Shown in pieces: positions 43,527 through 54,743 of a stretch of 64,000 bases of DNA. The notes beneath the pieces were generated by a model that was not told the origin of the DNA, did not search any database, and saw only the letters and a list, made by a program, of their open reading frames with translations. The stretch spans positions 1 to 64,000 of the forward strand of contig NZ_KB898652.1 in the NCBI RefSeq assembly GCF_000377665.1, in the 5' to 3' direction. A program made the position numbers and the translations under genes. Source of the DNA: Vreelandella zhanjiangensis DSM 21076. Its GTDB lineage: Bacteria > Pseudomonadota > Gammaproteobacteria > Pseudomonadales > Halomonadaceae. Positions within the stretch are counted from its first letter, which is position 1, and every line of letters starts with the position of its first letter.

Positions 43527-44642
43527 ATGCACGCCCCTTCTCCGATAAAACGCCGCCAGTCCCGCCAGATTTACGTAGGTAATGTGGCGGTAGGCGGAAA
43601 TGCGCCTATTTCTGTACAGAGCATGACCAACACCAACACGCTGGACGTGGCGGCTACTGTTGGGCAAATTCAGCAGCTGGAAAAGGCTGGTGCTGACATT
43701 GTGCGCGTTTCCGTACCAGACATGGACGCCGCCGAAGCCTTTGGCAAAATCAAGAAGCTGGTGGACGTACCACTGGTGGCGGACATTCACTTTGATTACA
43801 AGATCGCCCTGCGCGTCGCCGAGCTCGGCGTTGACTGCCTGCGCATCAACCCCGGCAATATTGGCCGTGAAGACCGCGTACGCGCGGTGGTGAGTGCGGC
43901 GCGCGATAACGGTATCCCGATCCGCATTGGCGTCAACGCCGGTTCGCTGGAAAAAGATCTTCAGAAGAAGTACGGCGAGCCTACGCCTGCCGCGCTGGTG
44001 GAATCCGCCATGCGCCATATCGACCACCTGGATCGGCTCGATTTTCAAGAGTACAAGGTCAGCGTTAAAGCCTCTGACGTGTTTATGGCCGTGGCGGCTT
44101 ACCGTGATCTTGCCACGCGCATTGAGCAGCCGCTTCACTTGGGTATCACTGAAGCAGGCGGTCTGCGCTCGGGCACCGTTAAGTCGTCTATTGGCCTGGG
44201 CATGCTGCTGATGGACGGCATCGGCGACACGATTCGTGTGTCACTTGCCGCCGACCCGGTGGAAGAGATCAAGGTCGGCTTTGATATGCTCAAAAGCCTG
44301 CGCCTGCGCGCCAAGGGGATCAACTTTATCGCCTGCCCCAGCTGCTCGCGGCAGAACTTTGACGTTATCAGCACCATGAACCAGCTTGAAGAGCGCCTGG
44401 AAGACGTTATGACGCCGCTTGATGTTTCAGTGATTGGCTGCGTGGTTAACGGCCCGGGTGAAGCAAAAGAGACCGATATCGGCCTGACCGGTGGCAGCCC
44501 CGCGAATCTGGTGTATATCGACGGTAAACCGGCCAGCAAGCTGCGTAACGACCACTTAGTGGATGACTTGGAGCGGCTGATCCGCGAAAAAGTGCGCCAA
44601 AAACAGCAGCAAGAAGATGACATGATTGCCCGCAGCGTTTAA
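43527..44642 (+). CDS. ispG: (E)-4-hydroxy-3-methylbut-2-enyl-diphosphate synthase
   Basis: A 371-residue IspG of the MEP isoprenoid pathway. It is a [4Fe-4S] enzyme with cluster ligands in CPSCSRQ and in the [10 protein letters not shown] region. The start at ATG 43527 ([20 protein letters not shown]) corresponds to that of E. coli; a GTG at 43515 overlapping the rodZ stop is the alternative. Conserved [19 protein letters not shown] and [12 protein letters not shown] are visible. Confidence 0.96.
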   Translation: MHAPSPIKRRQSRQIYVGNVAVGGNAPISVQSMTNTNTLDVAATVGQIQQLEKAGADIVRVSVPDMDAAEAFGKIKKLVDVPLVADIHFDYKIALRVAELGVDCLRINPGNIGREDRVRAVVSAARDNGIPIRIGVNAGSLEKDLQKKYGEPTPAALVESAMRHIDHLDRLDFQEYKVSVKASDVFMAVAAYRDLATRIEQPLHLGITEAGGLRSGTVKSSIGLGMLLMDGIGDTIRVSLAADPVEEIKVGFDMLKSLRLRAKGINFIACPSCSRQNFDVISTMNQLEERLEDVMTPLDVSVIGCVVNGPGEAKETDIGLTGGSPANLVYIDGKPASKLRNDHLVDDLERLIREKVRQKQQQEDDMIARSV

Positions 44643-44687
44643 CGCCGGGCCCATGCATCAGCCAGGATGCAGAACAAGGAGTTTTCA

Positions 44688-45983
44688 TTGAGCAAGTCCG
44701 CCGCTAAAAAGATTCAAGCCATCCGTGGTATGAACGACCTGTTGCCCAGCGATAGCCCTCGCTGGCAATTTTTTGAGGCTAAAGTGCGTCATTTGATGCA
44801 CCGCTATGGCTTCGATGAAATTCGCACGCCCATCGTTGAGCAAACCGCCCTGTTCGCTCGCTCTATCGGTGAAGTAACCGATATTGTCGAAAAAGAGATG
44901 TACACCTTTGACGATCGCAATGGCGATAGCCTGACGCTGCGTCCTGAAGGTACGGCCAGCTGCGTACGCGCGGCGATGGAGCACGGCTTATTACACAACC
45001 AGACCCAACGGCTCTGGTACCAAGGCCCGATGTTCCGCCATGAGCGTCCCCAAAAAGGCCGCTACCGTCAGTTTCATCAGGTGGGGGTTGAAACGTACGG
45101 TTTTGAAGGGCCGGATATCGATGCCGAAGTGATTCTGCTCTCGGCGCGCCTGTGGAAAGAGCTGGGCCTGTTTGAGCATGTCACGCTTGAGCTTAACTCA
45201 CTGGGTTCGACAGAGGCGCGCGCCGCCTACCGCGATAAGTTGGTGACCTACTTTGAGCAGCACCGCGAGATTCTCGACGAGGACTCTCAGCGTCGCCTGA
45301 TCAGCAACCCGCTGCGCATTCTGGATTCCAAAAATCCGGCCATGGCCGACATGCTCAACGGCGCGCCGCAGCTGATGGATCACCTTGATGATGCATCGCG
45401 TGAGCACTTCGAGCAGCTCAAAACCATGCTTGATGCGGCCGGCATTCCCTTTGTCATCAACCCTCGCCTGGTGCGTGGTCTCGACTACTACTGCCGCACG
45501 GTGTTCGAATGGACCACGAGCGCGCTAGGTAGCCAGGGCACGGTATGTGCTGGCGGACGTTACGATGGCATGGTCGAACAGCTGGGCGGCAAGCCGACCC
45601 CGGCGGTGGGTTTCGCAATGGGTATCGAGCGGCTGATTCTGCTGCTTGAGACGCTAAATCTGGTTCCCGATGAAGCGCTGGGTGGCTGTGATGTCTATCT
45701 TGTGCCCATGGACGATAGCGCAACGATTGCCGCGCTAACGCTTGCCGAGCAGCTTCGCAGCGACCTCCCCGATTTACGTCTGCAGCTTCATTGCGGCGGC
45801 GGCAGCTTCAAAAGTCGCATGAAAAAAGCCGATAAAAGCGCGGCGCCCGTTGCCATTTTGCTCGGCGAGACAGAACTTGCCGAACAGGCGGTCACGCTCA
45901 AGTTCTTGCGTGATGATCGCGAGCAGCAGCGCGTGAGTCAGGCAACGCTTTCTTCTGCGCTAGACGAGCTGCTGGTCCGCTAA
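44688..45983 (+). CDS. hisS: Histidyl-tRNA synthetase
   Basis: A 431-residue class II synthetase. I choose TTG at 44688 because AAGGAG lies 6 bases upstream; the in-frame ATG at 44667 lies before that ribosome site. It starts (M)[19 protein letters not shown]. Motif 2 ([19 protein letters not shown]), the histidine-A loop [12 protein letters not shown] and the motif 3 region with [11 protein letters not shown] are intact. It attaches histidine to tRNA-His. Confidence 0.96.
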   Translation: MSKSAAKKIQAIRGMNDLLPSDSPRWQFFEAKVRHLMHRYGFDEIRTPIVEQTALFARSIGEVTDIVEKEMYTFDDRNGDSLTLRPEGTASCVRAAMEHGLLHNQTQRLWYQGPMFRHERPQKGRYRQFHQVGVETYGFEGPDIDAEVILLSARLWKELGLFEHVTLELNSLGSTEARAAYRDKLVTYFEQHREILDEDSQRRLISNPLRILDSKNPAMADMLNGAPQLMDHLDDASREHFEQLKTMLDAAGIPFVINPRLVRGLDYYCRTVFEWTTSALGSQGTVCAGGRYDGMVEQLGGKPTPAVGFAMGIERLILLLETLNLVPDEALGGCDVYLVPMDDSATIAALTLAEQLRSDLPDLRLQLHCGGGSFKSRMKKADKSAAPVAILLGETELAEQAVTLKFLRDDREQQRVSQATLSSALDELLVR

Positions 45984-46064
45984 GCTAAACAGGCACGCGC
46001 TGCGTGCTGATAAATAACTAATCGTCGCTATGCTGCGGCGGTTTTAGGTAATAGGAGACCGCCC

Positions 46065-46721
46065 GTGGCGGATCGAAGCGAAGAAGAACAGCTGGAAGTC
46101 GTTAAGCGTTGGTGGAAAGAGAATGGTACTTCGCTGATTGCAGGTGCCGCTCTTGCCGCTGCGGGCGTGTTTGGCTGGCATACCTGGCAAGACTATCAGG
46201 AAGGCCAGTCGGAAGCCGCCTCGGTTCGCTACCAGCAGCTGGTCAATATTGCCATGGCAAACGAACTCGACGAACAGCAAACCGCCAGCGCGCGTGAGCT
46301 GATCAGCGAACTCACCGACGATTACGGCAAAACGCTTTATGCCGAACTTGCCCTCCTGATGGATGCTCGTTTAGCCGTTCAGCAGGACAACCTGGACGAG
46401 GCCAAAGCGTCGCTTGAGCAGGTAGCCAACGACTCCTCGCGTCGCTATGTGCAAAGTCTGGCCTGGCTGCGCTTGGCGCGTATCGAAGTCGCCAATGGCG
46501 ACCCTGAAGCAGCACTGAGCCTGCTTGATGAGCCTATCAGCGAAGCGCTGGCTGCTCAGCAAGCCGATGTACGCGGCGATGCCTACGCAGCCCTTGGCCA
46601 AGCCGAACAAGCCCGTAGCGCCTGGCAAAATGCGTTAGAGCTTGCTGAAAATCAGAACCAGACGCTTTACGGCGTGCAATTCAAGCTTGACGATCTTGGC
46701 GCCGAGGAGGCGACTCAATGA
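46065..46721 (+). CDS. yfgM: YfgM family periplasmic chaperone-associated TPR protein
   Basis: A 218-residue protein starting at GTG 46065 after AGGAGA. It has MADRSEEEQLEVVKRWWKENG, one membrane helix (SLIAGAALAAAGVFGWHTW) and a periplasmic TPR-like domain with alternating Ala/Glu/Leu helices. E. coli YfgM associates with PpiD at the translocon. The last 4 bp overlap bamB, indicating coupling. Confidence 0.9.
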   Translation: MADRSEEEQLEVVKRWWKENGTSLIAGAALAAAGVFGWHTWQDYQEGQSEAASVRYQQLVNIAMANELDEQQTASARELISELTDDYGKTLYAELALLMDARLAVQQDNLDEAKASLEQVANDSSRRYVQSLAWLRLARIEVANGDPEAALSLLDEPISEALAAQQADVRGDAYAALGQAEQARSAWQNALELAENQNQTLYGVQFKLDDLGAEEATQ

Positions 46722-47887
46722 TGAATCTGCGTCTATCCAAACAGCTCATGCGCGTAACGCTCGGAGCAGTAGCCGTTGCCTTGTTGGCCGGTTGCGCCAG
46801 CAAGGGTGAGCCCGCCTACACGCCAAAAGAGCTGCAAAGCTTTAATGAATCCGCAACGCTTGAAACCCAGTGGCGCCACAATGTGGGCGACGGCCTGGGC
46901 CGGGCACGCAACCCCATTGCGCCAGCACGTGAAGGCGATACGGTGTTTGCCGCTGACGCTCAAGGCCTGGTGATGGCGTTTAACGCCGCAAGCGGTGAGC
47001 GTGAGTGGCGGGTAGAGCTTAACGCACCGGTTTCCAGCGCACTGAATGCGATTGCCGGTCACGTGTATCTGGGTACGAGCAACGGTGAAGTCATTGCGCT
47101 TGACCAGCGTGACGGCAGCGTAAGCTGGCGCTCCAGAGTTTCCAGCGAAGTGCTGGCGGCTCCTCAGGCCAACCAGCAGCTGCTGATCGTGCAGAGTGTG
47201 GATGGCCAGGTAACGGCGCTTGACCGCCTCAGCGGTGAAGAGCGTTGGGTTTACACCAGCTCCCAGCCAGCCCTTACCCTGCGCGGTACGGGTACGCCCA
47301 TGGTGATCGAGCCGGTTACGTTTGTCGGCATGGCCAACGGTCGCTTAGCAACGCTTGATAACCGTAACGGTCAACCGCTTTGGGATATGCAGATCGCAAC
47401 CCCCAGCGGGCGTAGCGAAGTCGAGCGCCTGGTCGATCTTTCCGGTCAGCCGCTGATCACCCCTGACGGCCGCCTGTTTGTCACCAGTTATAACGGCCGG
47501 GTCGTGGGGCTGGAAGCCACTCGCGGTAACGTACTCTGGGAAAGCAACATCTCTAGCCGCCACACGCCGATGCTGGTGGGCGATTACCTGATCGTGGTTA
47601 CTGACGACAGCCAAGTGGTTGCACTTGACGCCAGTAATGGTCAGGAAATCTGGCGTAACGATAAGCTTGAAGATCGCTGGTTAACCGCCCCGGCCTTTGC
47701 CAGCGGCAACATCGTGGTGGGCGACTTTGAAGGTTATCTCCACCTGATCGACGTGCGTGAAGGTAGCATCGTGGGACGCACCCGGGTTCATAAATCCGGT
47801 ATTAGCGTCGTCCCGGTTACCGAAGGCAGCACCATTCATGTCCAGGCCAACAATGGTCGCCTGGAAACCCTGGAAGTCACTCCATGA
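46718..47887 (+). CDS. bamB: Outer-membrane assembly lipoprotein BamB
   Basis: A 389-residue lipoprotein. The signal peptide ends in LAGC (Cys26). PQQ-type beta-propeller repeats follow ([75 protein letters not shown]). It is part of the BAM complex that folds outer-membrane proteins. It overlaps yfgM and der by 4 bp each. Confidence 0.95.
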   Translation: MMNLRLSKQLMRVTLGAVAVALLAGCASKGEPAYTPKELQSFNESATLETQWRHNVGDGLGRARNPIAPAREGDTVFAADAQGLVMAFNAASGEREWRVELNAPVSSALNAIAGHVYLGTSNGEVIALDQRDGSVSWRSRVSSEVLAAPQANQQLLIVQSVDGQVTALDRLSGEERWVYTSSQPALTLRGTGTPMVIEPVTFVGMANGRLATLDNRNGQPLWDMQIATPSGRSEVERLVDLSGQPLITPDGRLFVTSYNGRVVGLEATRGNVLWESNISSRHTPMLVGDYLIVVTDDSQVVALDASNGQEIWRNDKLEDRWLTAPAFASGNIVVGDFEGYLHLIDVREGSIVGRTRVHKSGISVVPVTEGSTIHVQANNGRLETLEVTP

Positions 47888-49287
47888 CACCCGTCATTGC
47901 TTTGGTCGGTCGCCCCAATGTGGGCAAATCGACTCTGTTTAACCGACTAACGCGCTCGCGTGATGCGTTAGTCGCTGATTTTCCCGGCCTGACCCGCGAC
48001 CGTAAGTACGGTAACGGCATGCTGGGGGGCAAGACCTACACCGTGATTGATACCGGCGGTATCAGCGGTGATGAAGAAGGCATCGATGCAGCCATGGCCG
48101 AACAGTCATTGGCAGCTATCGATGAAGCCGATATTGTTCTGTTTCTGGTCGATGCCCGCGCCGGGTTAAACGTGGCCGATGAAGCCATTGCCAATCACCT
48201 GCGGGTCAACCAGAAGAAAACCTGGCTGGTCGTCAACAAGATCGACGGCCTGGAAGAGCATTCGGCCATGGCCGACTTCTGGAAGCTGGGCTTGGGCGAC
48301 CCGTGGCCGATTGCAGCGGCACATGGGCGCAACGTTTCCACGCTGATCGATGTTGTGCTTGAGCCGTTTCCCGAGCGCGATGCCAGCATTCCTGCCGATA
48401 CCGGCAGCAAAGGCATTCGCATTGGCGTCATTGGCCGCCCGAACGTGGGTAAATCCACGCTGGTCAATCGCATGCTCGGCGAAGAACGGGTCGTGGTATT
48501 TGATGAAGCGGGCACCACGCGCGATGCCATCGAAATTCCCTTCGAGCGGCGCGGCAAGCCTTACGTTCTGATCGACACTGCAGGTATTCGGCGACGTAAA
48601 AACGTCAGCGAAATTGCTGAAAAGTTCTCCATCATCAAAACCCTGGACGCGATCAAAGAGTCTCACGTTGCGGTGATGGTACTGGATGCCCGCAGCGGCT
48701 TGGTAGAGCAGGATCTACACCTGTTGGACTACGTATTGACGACTGGCCGCGCGCTCGTGCTTGCCATCAATAAGTGGGACGGTGTGGAAAGCGAAGCGAA
48801 AGAAAAAATGCGCTCGGATATCAAGCGCCGTCTGGGCTTTGCCGACTACGCCGAAATGCACTTTATTTCGGCCCTGCACGGCACGGCAGTAGGTGATTTG
48901 TACCCGTCGATTGAGCGGGCGTTTAACGCCGCTAACGCGCACTGGTCCACCAACCGTCTGACCACCCTGCTTCAAGACGCAGTCAGCCAGCATCCACCGC
49001 CGATGGTCAATGGGCGGCGTATCAAGCTGCGTATGGCCCACCAGGGCGGCAGCAATCCGCCGATCATCGTGGTGCACGGTAACCAGACCGCGTCGGTGCC
49101 CGAGGCGTATCGCCGCTACCTGATCAATACGTTCCGTAAGGTTCTTAAAGTACGCGGCACGCCGATGCGCTTTGAGTTCCGCTCGGGCGATAACCCGTTT
49201 GATCATATGGCGGGGGCCAGCGATAAAGAGAAGGCCAAGAAGCGCGAGCTTAACCGCACCAAAGAGGCGCGCCAGAAGCGCCGTTAA
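47884..49287 (+). CDS. der: Ribosome-assembly GTPase Der (EngA)
   Basis: A 467-residue protein with two consecutive GTPase domains. Each has the P-loop GRPNVGKST (residues ~8 and ~184), a switch DTGG/DTAG motif and NK(I/W)D. The C-terminal KH-like domain ends in a Lys/Arg-rich tail ([19 protein letters not shown]). It acts in 50S subunit assembly. It closes the yfgM-bamB-der unit and is followed by a terminator. Confidence 0.97.
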   Translation: MTPVIALVGRPNVGKSTLFNRLTRSRDALVADFPGLTRDRKYGNGMLGGKTYTVIDTGGISGDEEGIDAAMAEQSLAAIDEADIVLFLVDARAGLNVADEAIANHLRVNQKKTWLVVNKIDGLEEHSAMADFWKLGLGDPWPIAAAHGRNVSTLIDVVLEPFPERDASIPADTGSKGIRIGVIGRPNVGKSTLVNRMLGEERVVVFDEAGTTRDAIEIPFERRGKPYVLIDTAGIRRRKNVSEIAEKFSIIKTLDAIKESHVAVMVLDARSGLVEQDLHLLDYVLTTGRALVLAINKWDGVESEAKEKMRSDIKRRLGFADYAEMHFISALHGTAVGDLYPSIERAFNAANAHWSTNRLTTLLQDAVSQHPPPMVNGRRIKLRMAHQGGSNPPIIVVHGNQTASVPEAYRRYLINTFRKVLKVRGTPMRFEFRSGDNPFDHMAGASDKEKAKKRELNRTKEARQKRR

Positions 49288-49312
49288 TTGCCAAGCGCTC
49301 TACGCACTCAAG

Positions 49313-49340
49313 ACGCCTGCTTTAACCAGCAGGCGTTTTT
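49313..49340 (+). terminator. Rho-independent terminator of der
   Basis: ACGCCTGC, loop TTTAACCA, GCAGGCGT and a T-run form a complete intrinsic terminator 25 bp after the der stop codon. Confidence 0.92.
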
Positions 49341-49360
49341 GTTTTAACCAATCCAATCCA

Positions 49361-49428
49361 TTGTTCTGGCAAATCAATTGCTCTAGCCGATCAGTTGCTC
49401 TAGCCAATCAGCTGTTCTGGCCAATTAG
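49361..49428. repeat. Four 17-bp tandem repeats downstream of der
   Basis: The units are TTGTTCTGGCAAATCAA, TTGCTCTAGCCGATCAG, TTGCTCTAGCCAATCAG and CTGTTCTGGCCAATTAG, followed by a partial CTGTATC. They lie between the der terminator and the next lipoprotein gene. No gene overlaps them. Confidence 0.85.
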
Positions 49429-49550
49429 CTGTATCATGCTTCACTATCATAAATTCGCTTGACAGAAAACCCTGCGGGCTCTCCAATAGCCGCGCTTTCA
49501 AGCTCATGATCCTTGGCTTTGCCACTACTGCCCTTCTTGGGAGGTAACTT

Positions 49551-50165
49551 ATGCACTATGCGGTTCGTCACTGGCGTTGGCTTGTGACACTTAGTTTGGC
49601 CAGCTTGCTCACCGGCTGTCTGGCGCTTCCCCAAACGAGCCTGTTTGCGTTTCGTTTGGCAGTCACATCGCTTGGCGTGGAAGACGTGCGCATTGGCCCT
49701 TACAGCATCAATGCGGGCCTGGACACCAGCGACCTGACCAGCCTACTGGCCTCAAGCCTGGGCGCTGGTAGCCTGCCGGTACAGGCAACGCTTGCGTTGG
49801 GGCTGGGGCTGCCTGCAGGCATGCCGGCAGTGGCCATGTCAGGCTTTGACTGGACGCTGAACATGCCGGGCGTAGAGCCTGTGCAGGGCGAGTACAACCA
49901 GGATGTGTCATTGACCCCGGGCGACGGCGCTAACCTGCGTCTGCCGGTGGCTTTTGATGTTTTAGGCACAGACACCCAGAAGATGGCGCCGATGCTGAAC
50001 TTAGCCCGGCAGCTCGCCGCTCAGGGTGAACTGCCGGCGGGCAGTCAACTGGCCATCACGCCGGGAGACCTGCGCGGGCTGGGCATGACGCTGCCTGCCG
50101 GGCTGTTAACGCCTACTATCCGCCTGAATGTGGGTGAAGATGGTCAGCTAACGCCTCAGCGTTAA
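49551..50165 (+). CDS. Putative lipoprotein, possibly LEA14-like
   Basis: A 204-residue lipoprotein with lipobox LLTGC (Cys23). The mature part has a beta-rich pattern, SINAGLDTSDLTSLLASSL, SGFDWTLNMPGVEPVQGEY, then LRLPVAFDVLGTD. It loosely resembles the LEA14/WHy domain, in which a conserved dipeptide and alternating strands occur. I do not recognise a named family with certainty. GGGAGGTAACTT is a good ribosome site. The gene is single, flanked by tandem-repeat regions on both sides, and likely anchored in the outer membrane. Confidence 0.7.
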   Translation: MHYAVRHWRWLVTLSLASLLTGCLALPQTSLFAFRLAVTSLGVEDVRIGPYSINAGLDTSDLTSLLASSLGAGSLPVQATLALGLGLPAGMPAVAMSGFDWTLNMPGVEPVQGEYNQDVSLTPGDGANLRLPVAFDVLGTDTQKMAPMLNLARQLAAQGELPAGSQLAITPGDLRGLGMTLPAGLLTPTIRLNVGEDGQLTPQR

Positions 50166-50494
50166 TGTTTTTCCGCCAGACGTTTGCGGCCTGCCCAGCG
50201 GGCCGCAAACTGCCGCATAGCCACCAGTGGATATTTCAATCAACCGGTTGTTGACCCGGTGGCAATTATTGATCCACATGGTCAAGTAGCTTGGTTAAAG
50301 GTTGGCTCAGTTCAGCGTCCATACCGATCCTCACATTACTGTCTTCACATACCTGTCTTTACATACCTGGCCTCCCATACCTAGCCTCCCATACCTCTCC
50401 TCAAGCAAAGTCAGTTATGATGGCAGTATTGCTTGAACGCTCTCAATGGTTATCTTGTGAGCAGGGAACCCATTCGTCTAGAAGGAAACATCTT
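50166..50494. other. 329-bp intergenic region with hairpin and repeats
   Basis: It contains a perfect 10-bp stem (50182-50210: GTTTGCGGCC and GGCCGCAAAC), probably ending the lipoprotein transcript, then the 14-bp tandem array, then the leader of the M48 peptidase gene. An open frame running through it into the peptidase has no ribosome site and is not considered coding. Confidence 0.6.
50315..50398. repeat. Six 14-bp tandem repeats upstream of the M48 peptidase gene
   Basis: The units are GCGTCCATACCGAT, CCTCACATTACTGT, CTTCACATACCTGT, CTTTACATACCTGG, CCTCCCATACCTAG and CCTCCCATACCTCT, sharing a CATACCT core. Divergence increases toward the ends of the array. Confidence 0.8.
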
Positions 50495-51298
50495 ATGCGT
50501 TGGCTTCGTCCATTAGCTGTTACCGCGTTATGCGCTTCGCTCGCGGCTTGTTCTACCTCACCCACCGGGCGCTCACAATTATTGCTGCTTTCCGACGATC
50601 AGCTTAACGAGATGGGTCAGCAGGCATTTGCCCAGTACCAGAAGGATATCCCCACCGCTGACCAGGCCAGCCTGCGCTATGTGCAATGTATCACCGATGC
50701 GATTGTTGACGTGCTGCCTGGCGATCAGCGCAGCCTGGATTGGCAGGTGCGTGTGTTCAAGGCCGAGCAGCCTAATGCCTTCGCCCTGCCCGGCGGCTAC
50801 ATGGGCGTAAACACCGGCATGTTGAATGTTGCCACTACCCAGGACCAGCTGGCAGCCGTGGTTGGCCATGAGATTGGTCACGTGCTCGCCCGCCACGCTA
50901 ATGAGCGCGCGTCTACCCAAAGTGCTACCTCGATGGGGCTTTCAGTGATTTCCAGCGCCTCGGGTATGCAGAGTCCGGGTGGACAACAGTTGATGGGCGT
51001 ACTGGGCATGGGCGCGCAATATGGCATTGCCCTGCCGTTCTCACGCCGCCACGAAAGTGAAGCGGATGTTATCGGCCTGGACCTGATGGCTCAGGCAGGT
51101 TTTGATCCACGCCAAAGCGTAACGCTTTGGGAAAACATGCAGGCCGCCTCTGGCGGTGGCGCGCCGCCCGCCTGGATGTCGACCCACCCAAGCCAAGGCC
51201 AGCGTATTGAAGGCCTGCAGGCCAATATGGACCGAGCACTGGCCACTTATGAGCAGGCCCGCAGCAGCGGTCACACGCCTAACTGTAAGCGTCCTTAA
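50495..51298 (+). CDS. M48 family metalloprotease lipoprotein (LoiP/YcaL-like)
   Basis: A 267-residue zinc peptidase from ATG 50495 after AGAAGGAA. The lipobox LAAC gives lipidated Cys19. The zinc motif is HEIGH (125-129), and the third ligand is in RRHESEADVIGLDLM. NAFALPGGYMGVNTGML is the usual substrate-cleft segment. Such proteins work in quality control at the outer membrane. It ends in a non-conserved tail with NCKRP. Single gene, convergent with aroE. Confidence 0.93.
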   Translation: MRWLRPLAVTALCASLAACSTSPTGRSQLLLLSDDQLNEMGQQAFAQYQKDIPTADQASLRYVQCITDAIVDVLPGDQRSLDWQVRVFKAEQPNAFALPGGYMGVNTGMLNVATTQDQLAAVVGHEIGHVLARHANERASTQSATSMGLSVISSASGMQSPGGQQLMGVLGMGAQYGIALPFSRRHESEADVIGLDLMAQAGFDPRQSVTLWENMQAASGGGAPPAWMSTHPSQGQRIEGLQANMDRALATYEQARSSGHTPNCKRP

Positions 51299-51319
51299 TC
51301 CGCTAGGATCTGGTGTATT

Positions 51320-51351
51320 CGCCAAGATGAGGCATCGCCCTCGTCTTGGCG
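51320..51351. terminator. Hairpin between convergent M48 peptidase and aroE genes
   Basis: CGCCAAGATGAGG and CCTCGTCTTGGCG pair over 13 bp with one mismatch. The location between two convergent stop codons fits a shared terminator, though T-runs are weak. Confidence 0.65.
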
Positions 51352-51365
51352 TGATGATTTAGATG

Positions 51366-52187
51366 TTAGGCGGCATTTAACATACGGCGTATTATCTGGC
51401 GTACCTGGGTCGTATCAGGGCGCACGTTGCGCCATAAAAAGAATGCTTCTGCCGCCTGTTCAACCAGCATTCCCAAGCCATCCAATCGCTTAGCACCATG
51501 AGTGCCCGCCCATTTCAAGAACACCGTTTGTACTGCGCCATACATCATGTCGTAGGCCCAGGCACCTTCTGTAAATAGGTTACCCGGCAGCGGTGGCAAC
51601 TCACCGTTTAAGCTGGCGCTGCTGCCATTGATCACGACATCAAACGGGCCTTTGATCGCCTTGAACCCCCCACTGTGCAGCTCTCCAAGATCAGCAAAAT
51701 CATCTGCCAACTGCTGGGCTTTTTCAGCGGTACGGTTTACCAGAACGACCTCGCCAGGCTGCTCGGCAAGCAGCGGTTCCAGAGCGCCCCGCACGGCGCC
51801 ACCCGCGCCAATCACCAGCACACGTTTATCGGTGAGGGGCACCCGGTGATACTTCAGATCACGTATCAAGCCCACGCCATCCGTGTTATCGCCGTAAACC
51901 TGCCCGTTGCCACCCACCGTTAGCGTATTAACTGCTTCGGCACGCTGGGCGCGCTTACTTAAGGTATCGCATAGCGCAAAGGCGTCGCCTTTAAACGGCA
52001 CGGTTACGTTGGCACCGCGCCCGCCTTTCTCGACAAACGATCGCCAGGCGTCCGCAAAGCCATCCAGAGGCGCCCTTTCCTTCGTGTACTCAATGTCCTG
52101 CTTGGTTTGCTGGGCAAACTCGGTGTGAATCAGTGGCGATTTTGAGTGCTCTATGGGATTACCAAACACGCAGTAACGGTCACTCAT
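51366..52187 (-). CDS. aroE: Shikimate dehydrogenase
   Basis: A 273-residue AroE from ATG 52187 (MSDRYCVFGNPIEHSKSPLIH); upstream extension is not supported. Motifs are GNPIEHSKSP, NVTVPFKGDAF with the catalytic Lys, DNTDGVGL, and the nucleotide-binding GAGGAVRGAL and NRTAEKA (NADPH preference). It converts dehydroshikimate to shikimate. It is located next to hemF as in Pseudomonas. Confidence 0.97.
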   Translation of the reverse strand: MSDRYCVFGNPIEHSKSPLIHTEFAQQTKQDIEYTKERAPLDGFADAWRSFVEKGGRGANVTVPFKGDAFALCDTLSKRAQRAEAVNTLTVGGNGQVYGDNTDGVGLIRDLKYHRVPLTDKRVLVIGAGGAVRGALEPLLAEQPGEVVLVNRTAEKAQQLADDFADLGELHSGGFKAIKGPFDVVINGSSASLNGELPPLPGNLFTEGAWAYDMMYGAVQTVFLKWAGTHGAKRLDGLGMLVEQAAEAFFLWRNVRPDTTQVRQIIRRMLNAA

Positions 52188-52280
52188 TGGCTCGCTCCTA
52201 TGCACTTTTTCATATTCCAAAGATCCCCTTACGTAGTTATGTGAGCATTGTCAGTAAGCGTTCGTTGGATTGCTTATTTA

Positions 52281-53216
<936 letters not shown>

Positions 53217-53285
53217 TCAAAAGGGTTAATGATAATGGTAAGGGGTGACGGGCGAATCGGCAAAAGGCAGGCAGACCCCAGAGCG

Positions 53286-54128
53286 TCACGGTCGTGCCTG
53301 GAAGCGCGCTAGCGCCCGACGGTAGGCCCCGCTTCGCACCGCGCGACTGATCATCGGCATGGCGCTTTTGATCCCGGCTCGCACCAGGCGGCGCTGAACG
53401 CGAGGCATTTCAAGCTCAAGCTGGTTTGCGGCCCATTCGGGTAGCAGATCGATACCTGCACGCATGAAAAGCGCTCCGGCCGGGCGAAAGATCACATGGC
53501 GTGGCGGGGCATCCAGCAATACCTGCACGATTTCGCGGGTGCGCTCGTCGCAAATGAGCTCGCGCCGTTTAGCGTCCAGGTACGCATCGACCGCAGCGCG
53601 ACTATCGGGCACATTGCTCGCGCCCAACGCCTCGGCAATACAGGCGGTCTCGAAAAAGTAACGATCCTGGCTTTCGCGCTCAAGCCGGGGATTACGATAG
53701 CGCAGGTGCGCAGCCATGAAGCGGCTCATCTCGGCAACATGTACCCAGGTGAGTAGATCCGGGTCGTCGGCAGAATAAGGGCGGCCATCGGCGGCGTGGC
53801 CGCGTACCTTGGCATGCACCCGGCGCACCCGGGCAATCGCCTCTTCGGCCTGCTCGAAAGTACCGAAGCTGGTGGTGGCGATAAAGTCGCTGGTGCGTCT
53901 GAGCCGCCCGACCATATCGTGACGAAAGCTTGAGTGATCCCATACGCCAGCCAGCGCCAGCGGATGCAGCATCTGCAAGAGCAGCGCGCTGATGCCGCCG
54001 CACATCATGGGCGTGAAGTCGCCATGAATATTGCGCACCAGGCCATCCAGAGGAAAGGGGCCGGGATTTTGTGCGGCGCGTACCTCACCCAGGCGCGCCG
54101 CCATGGCGTCATACAGAAAAGTGGCCAC
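53286..54128 (-). CDS. DUF2236 / MpaB-type putative oxygenase
   Basis: A 280-residue protein of the DUF2236 (latex-clearing protein/MpaB) family. Motifs are MLHPLALAGVWDHSSFRHD, GRLRRTSDFIATTSFGTF, ARVRRVHAKVRG with a conserved His, YSADDPDLLTWVHVAEM and a helical C-terminal half. Some members bind haem b and act on polymers or secondary metabolites; most are uncharacterised. The start is GTG at 54128, with an ATG eight codons later as alternative. It lies 2 bp after tsaC and before hemF, so it may be co-expressed with the haem enzyme. Confidence 0.8.
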   Translation of the reverse strand: MATFLYDAMAARLGEVRAAQNPGPFPLDGLVRNIHGDFTPMMCGGISALLLQMLHPLALAGVWDHSSFRHDMVGRLRRTSDFIATTSFGTFEQAEEAIARVRRVHAKVRGHAADGRPYSADDPDLLTWVHVAEMSRFMAAHLRYRNPRLERESQDRYFFETACIAEALGASNVPDSRAAVDAYLDAKRRELICDERTREIVQVLLDAPPRHVIFRPAGALFMRAGIDLLPEWAANQLELEMPRVQRRLVRAGIKSAMPMISRAVRSGAYRRALARFQARP

Positions 54129-54130
54129 GG

Positions 54131-54688
54131 CTAGGCCCGCATCACCTGACCCGTGGCAAGGTCGCGGATAGTGCTGGGCCGCGAGTTACCGCCAAGCTCA
54201 CCAGCAACCATCGCGGCGACCTCCTGACCAAAAATGTTGACAATTTCGTCACTGCTCATGGCCGGTGGCTCTCCGGCGCGATTGGCCGAGGTAGACACCA
54301 GCGGCCCGCCAAACGCTTCGCATAGTGCTTTCATCAACGGGTGATCGGTCACCCTCAAGGCTACGCGCTGGTGGGCACCACGAACCAGAGGATGACTGCG
54401 GCCGTTATCCGGCACCAGCCAGGTATTGGGGCCGGGCCAGCTGGCGGCTAGCGGCGCGTGCAGCGCGAGCGGCAGCTGGCTTAACCAGGGTTGAAACTGC
54501 TTTATATTGGCAGCAACCAAAATAACGCCCTTGGCGGGGTCACGTGCCTTCATGCGCATCAGGTGCGTTAGCGCTTCGCCGTTATCCGGGTCGCAGCTAA
54601 GCCCCCACACCGCTTCGGTGGGGCAGGCAATCACGCCACCTGCATGTAACGCATTAACGGCAGTTTCGAGGTTGGTGGCCGGTTTCAT
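54131..54688 (-). CDS. tsaC: Threonylcarbamoyl-AMP synthase TsaC
   Basis: A 185-residue TsaC/YrdC protein from ATG 54688 (MKPATNLETAVNALHAGG). The YrdC fold shows GGVIACPTEAVWGLSCDP, RMKARDPAKGVILVAAN, PGPNTWLVP, VALRVTDHP and GPLVSTSANRAGEPPA. It makes the precursor for the t6A modification of tRNAs. The open frame extends upstream of this ATG without a ribosome site. It sits between DUF2236 and dprA; tsaC next to dprA is common. Confidence 0.95.
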   Translation of the reverse strand: MKPATNLETAVNALHAGGVIACPTEAVWGLSCDPDNGEALTHLMRMKARDPAKGVILVAANIKQFQPWLSQLPLALHAPLAASWPGPNTWLVPDNGRSHPLVRGAHQRVALRVTDHPLMKALCEAFGGPLVSTSANRAGEPPAMSSDEIVNIFGQEVAAMVAGELGGNSRPSTIRDLATGQVMRA

Positions 54689-54743
54689 GGCAACTCCTGC
54701 TCTACTAGAGACGACGGGCGATAATGAGAATACGCATATTTTA

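Noticed and set aside
50291..50494. N-terminal extension of the M48 peptidase through the repeat array
   Set aside because: The extension is encoded by the 14-bp repeats, has no ribosome site, and would bury the lipoprotein signal peptide in the middle of the protein.
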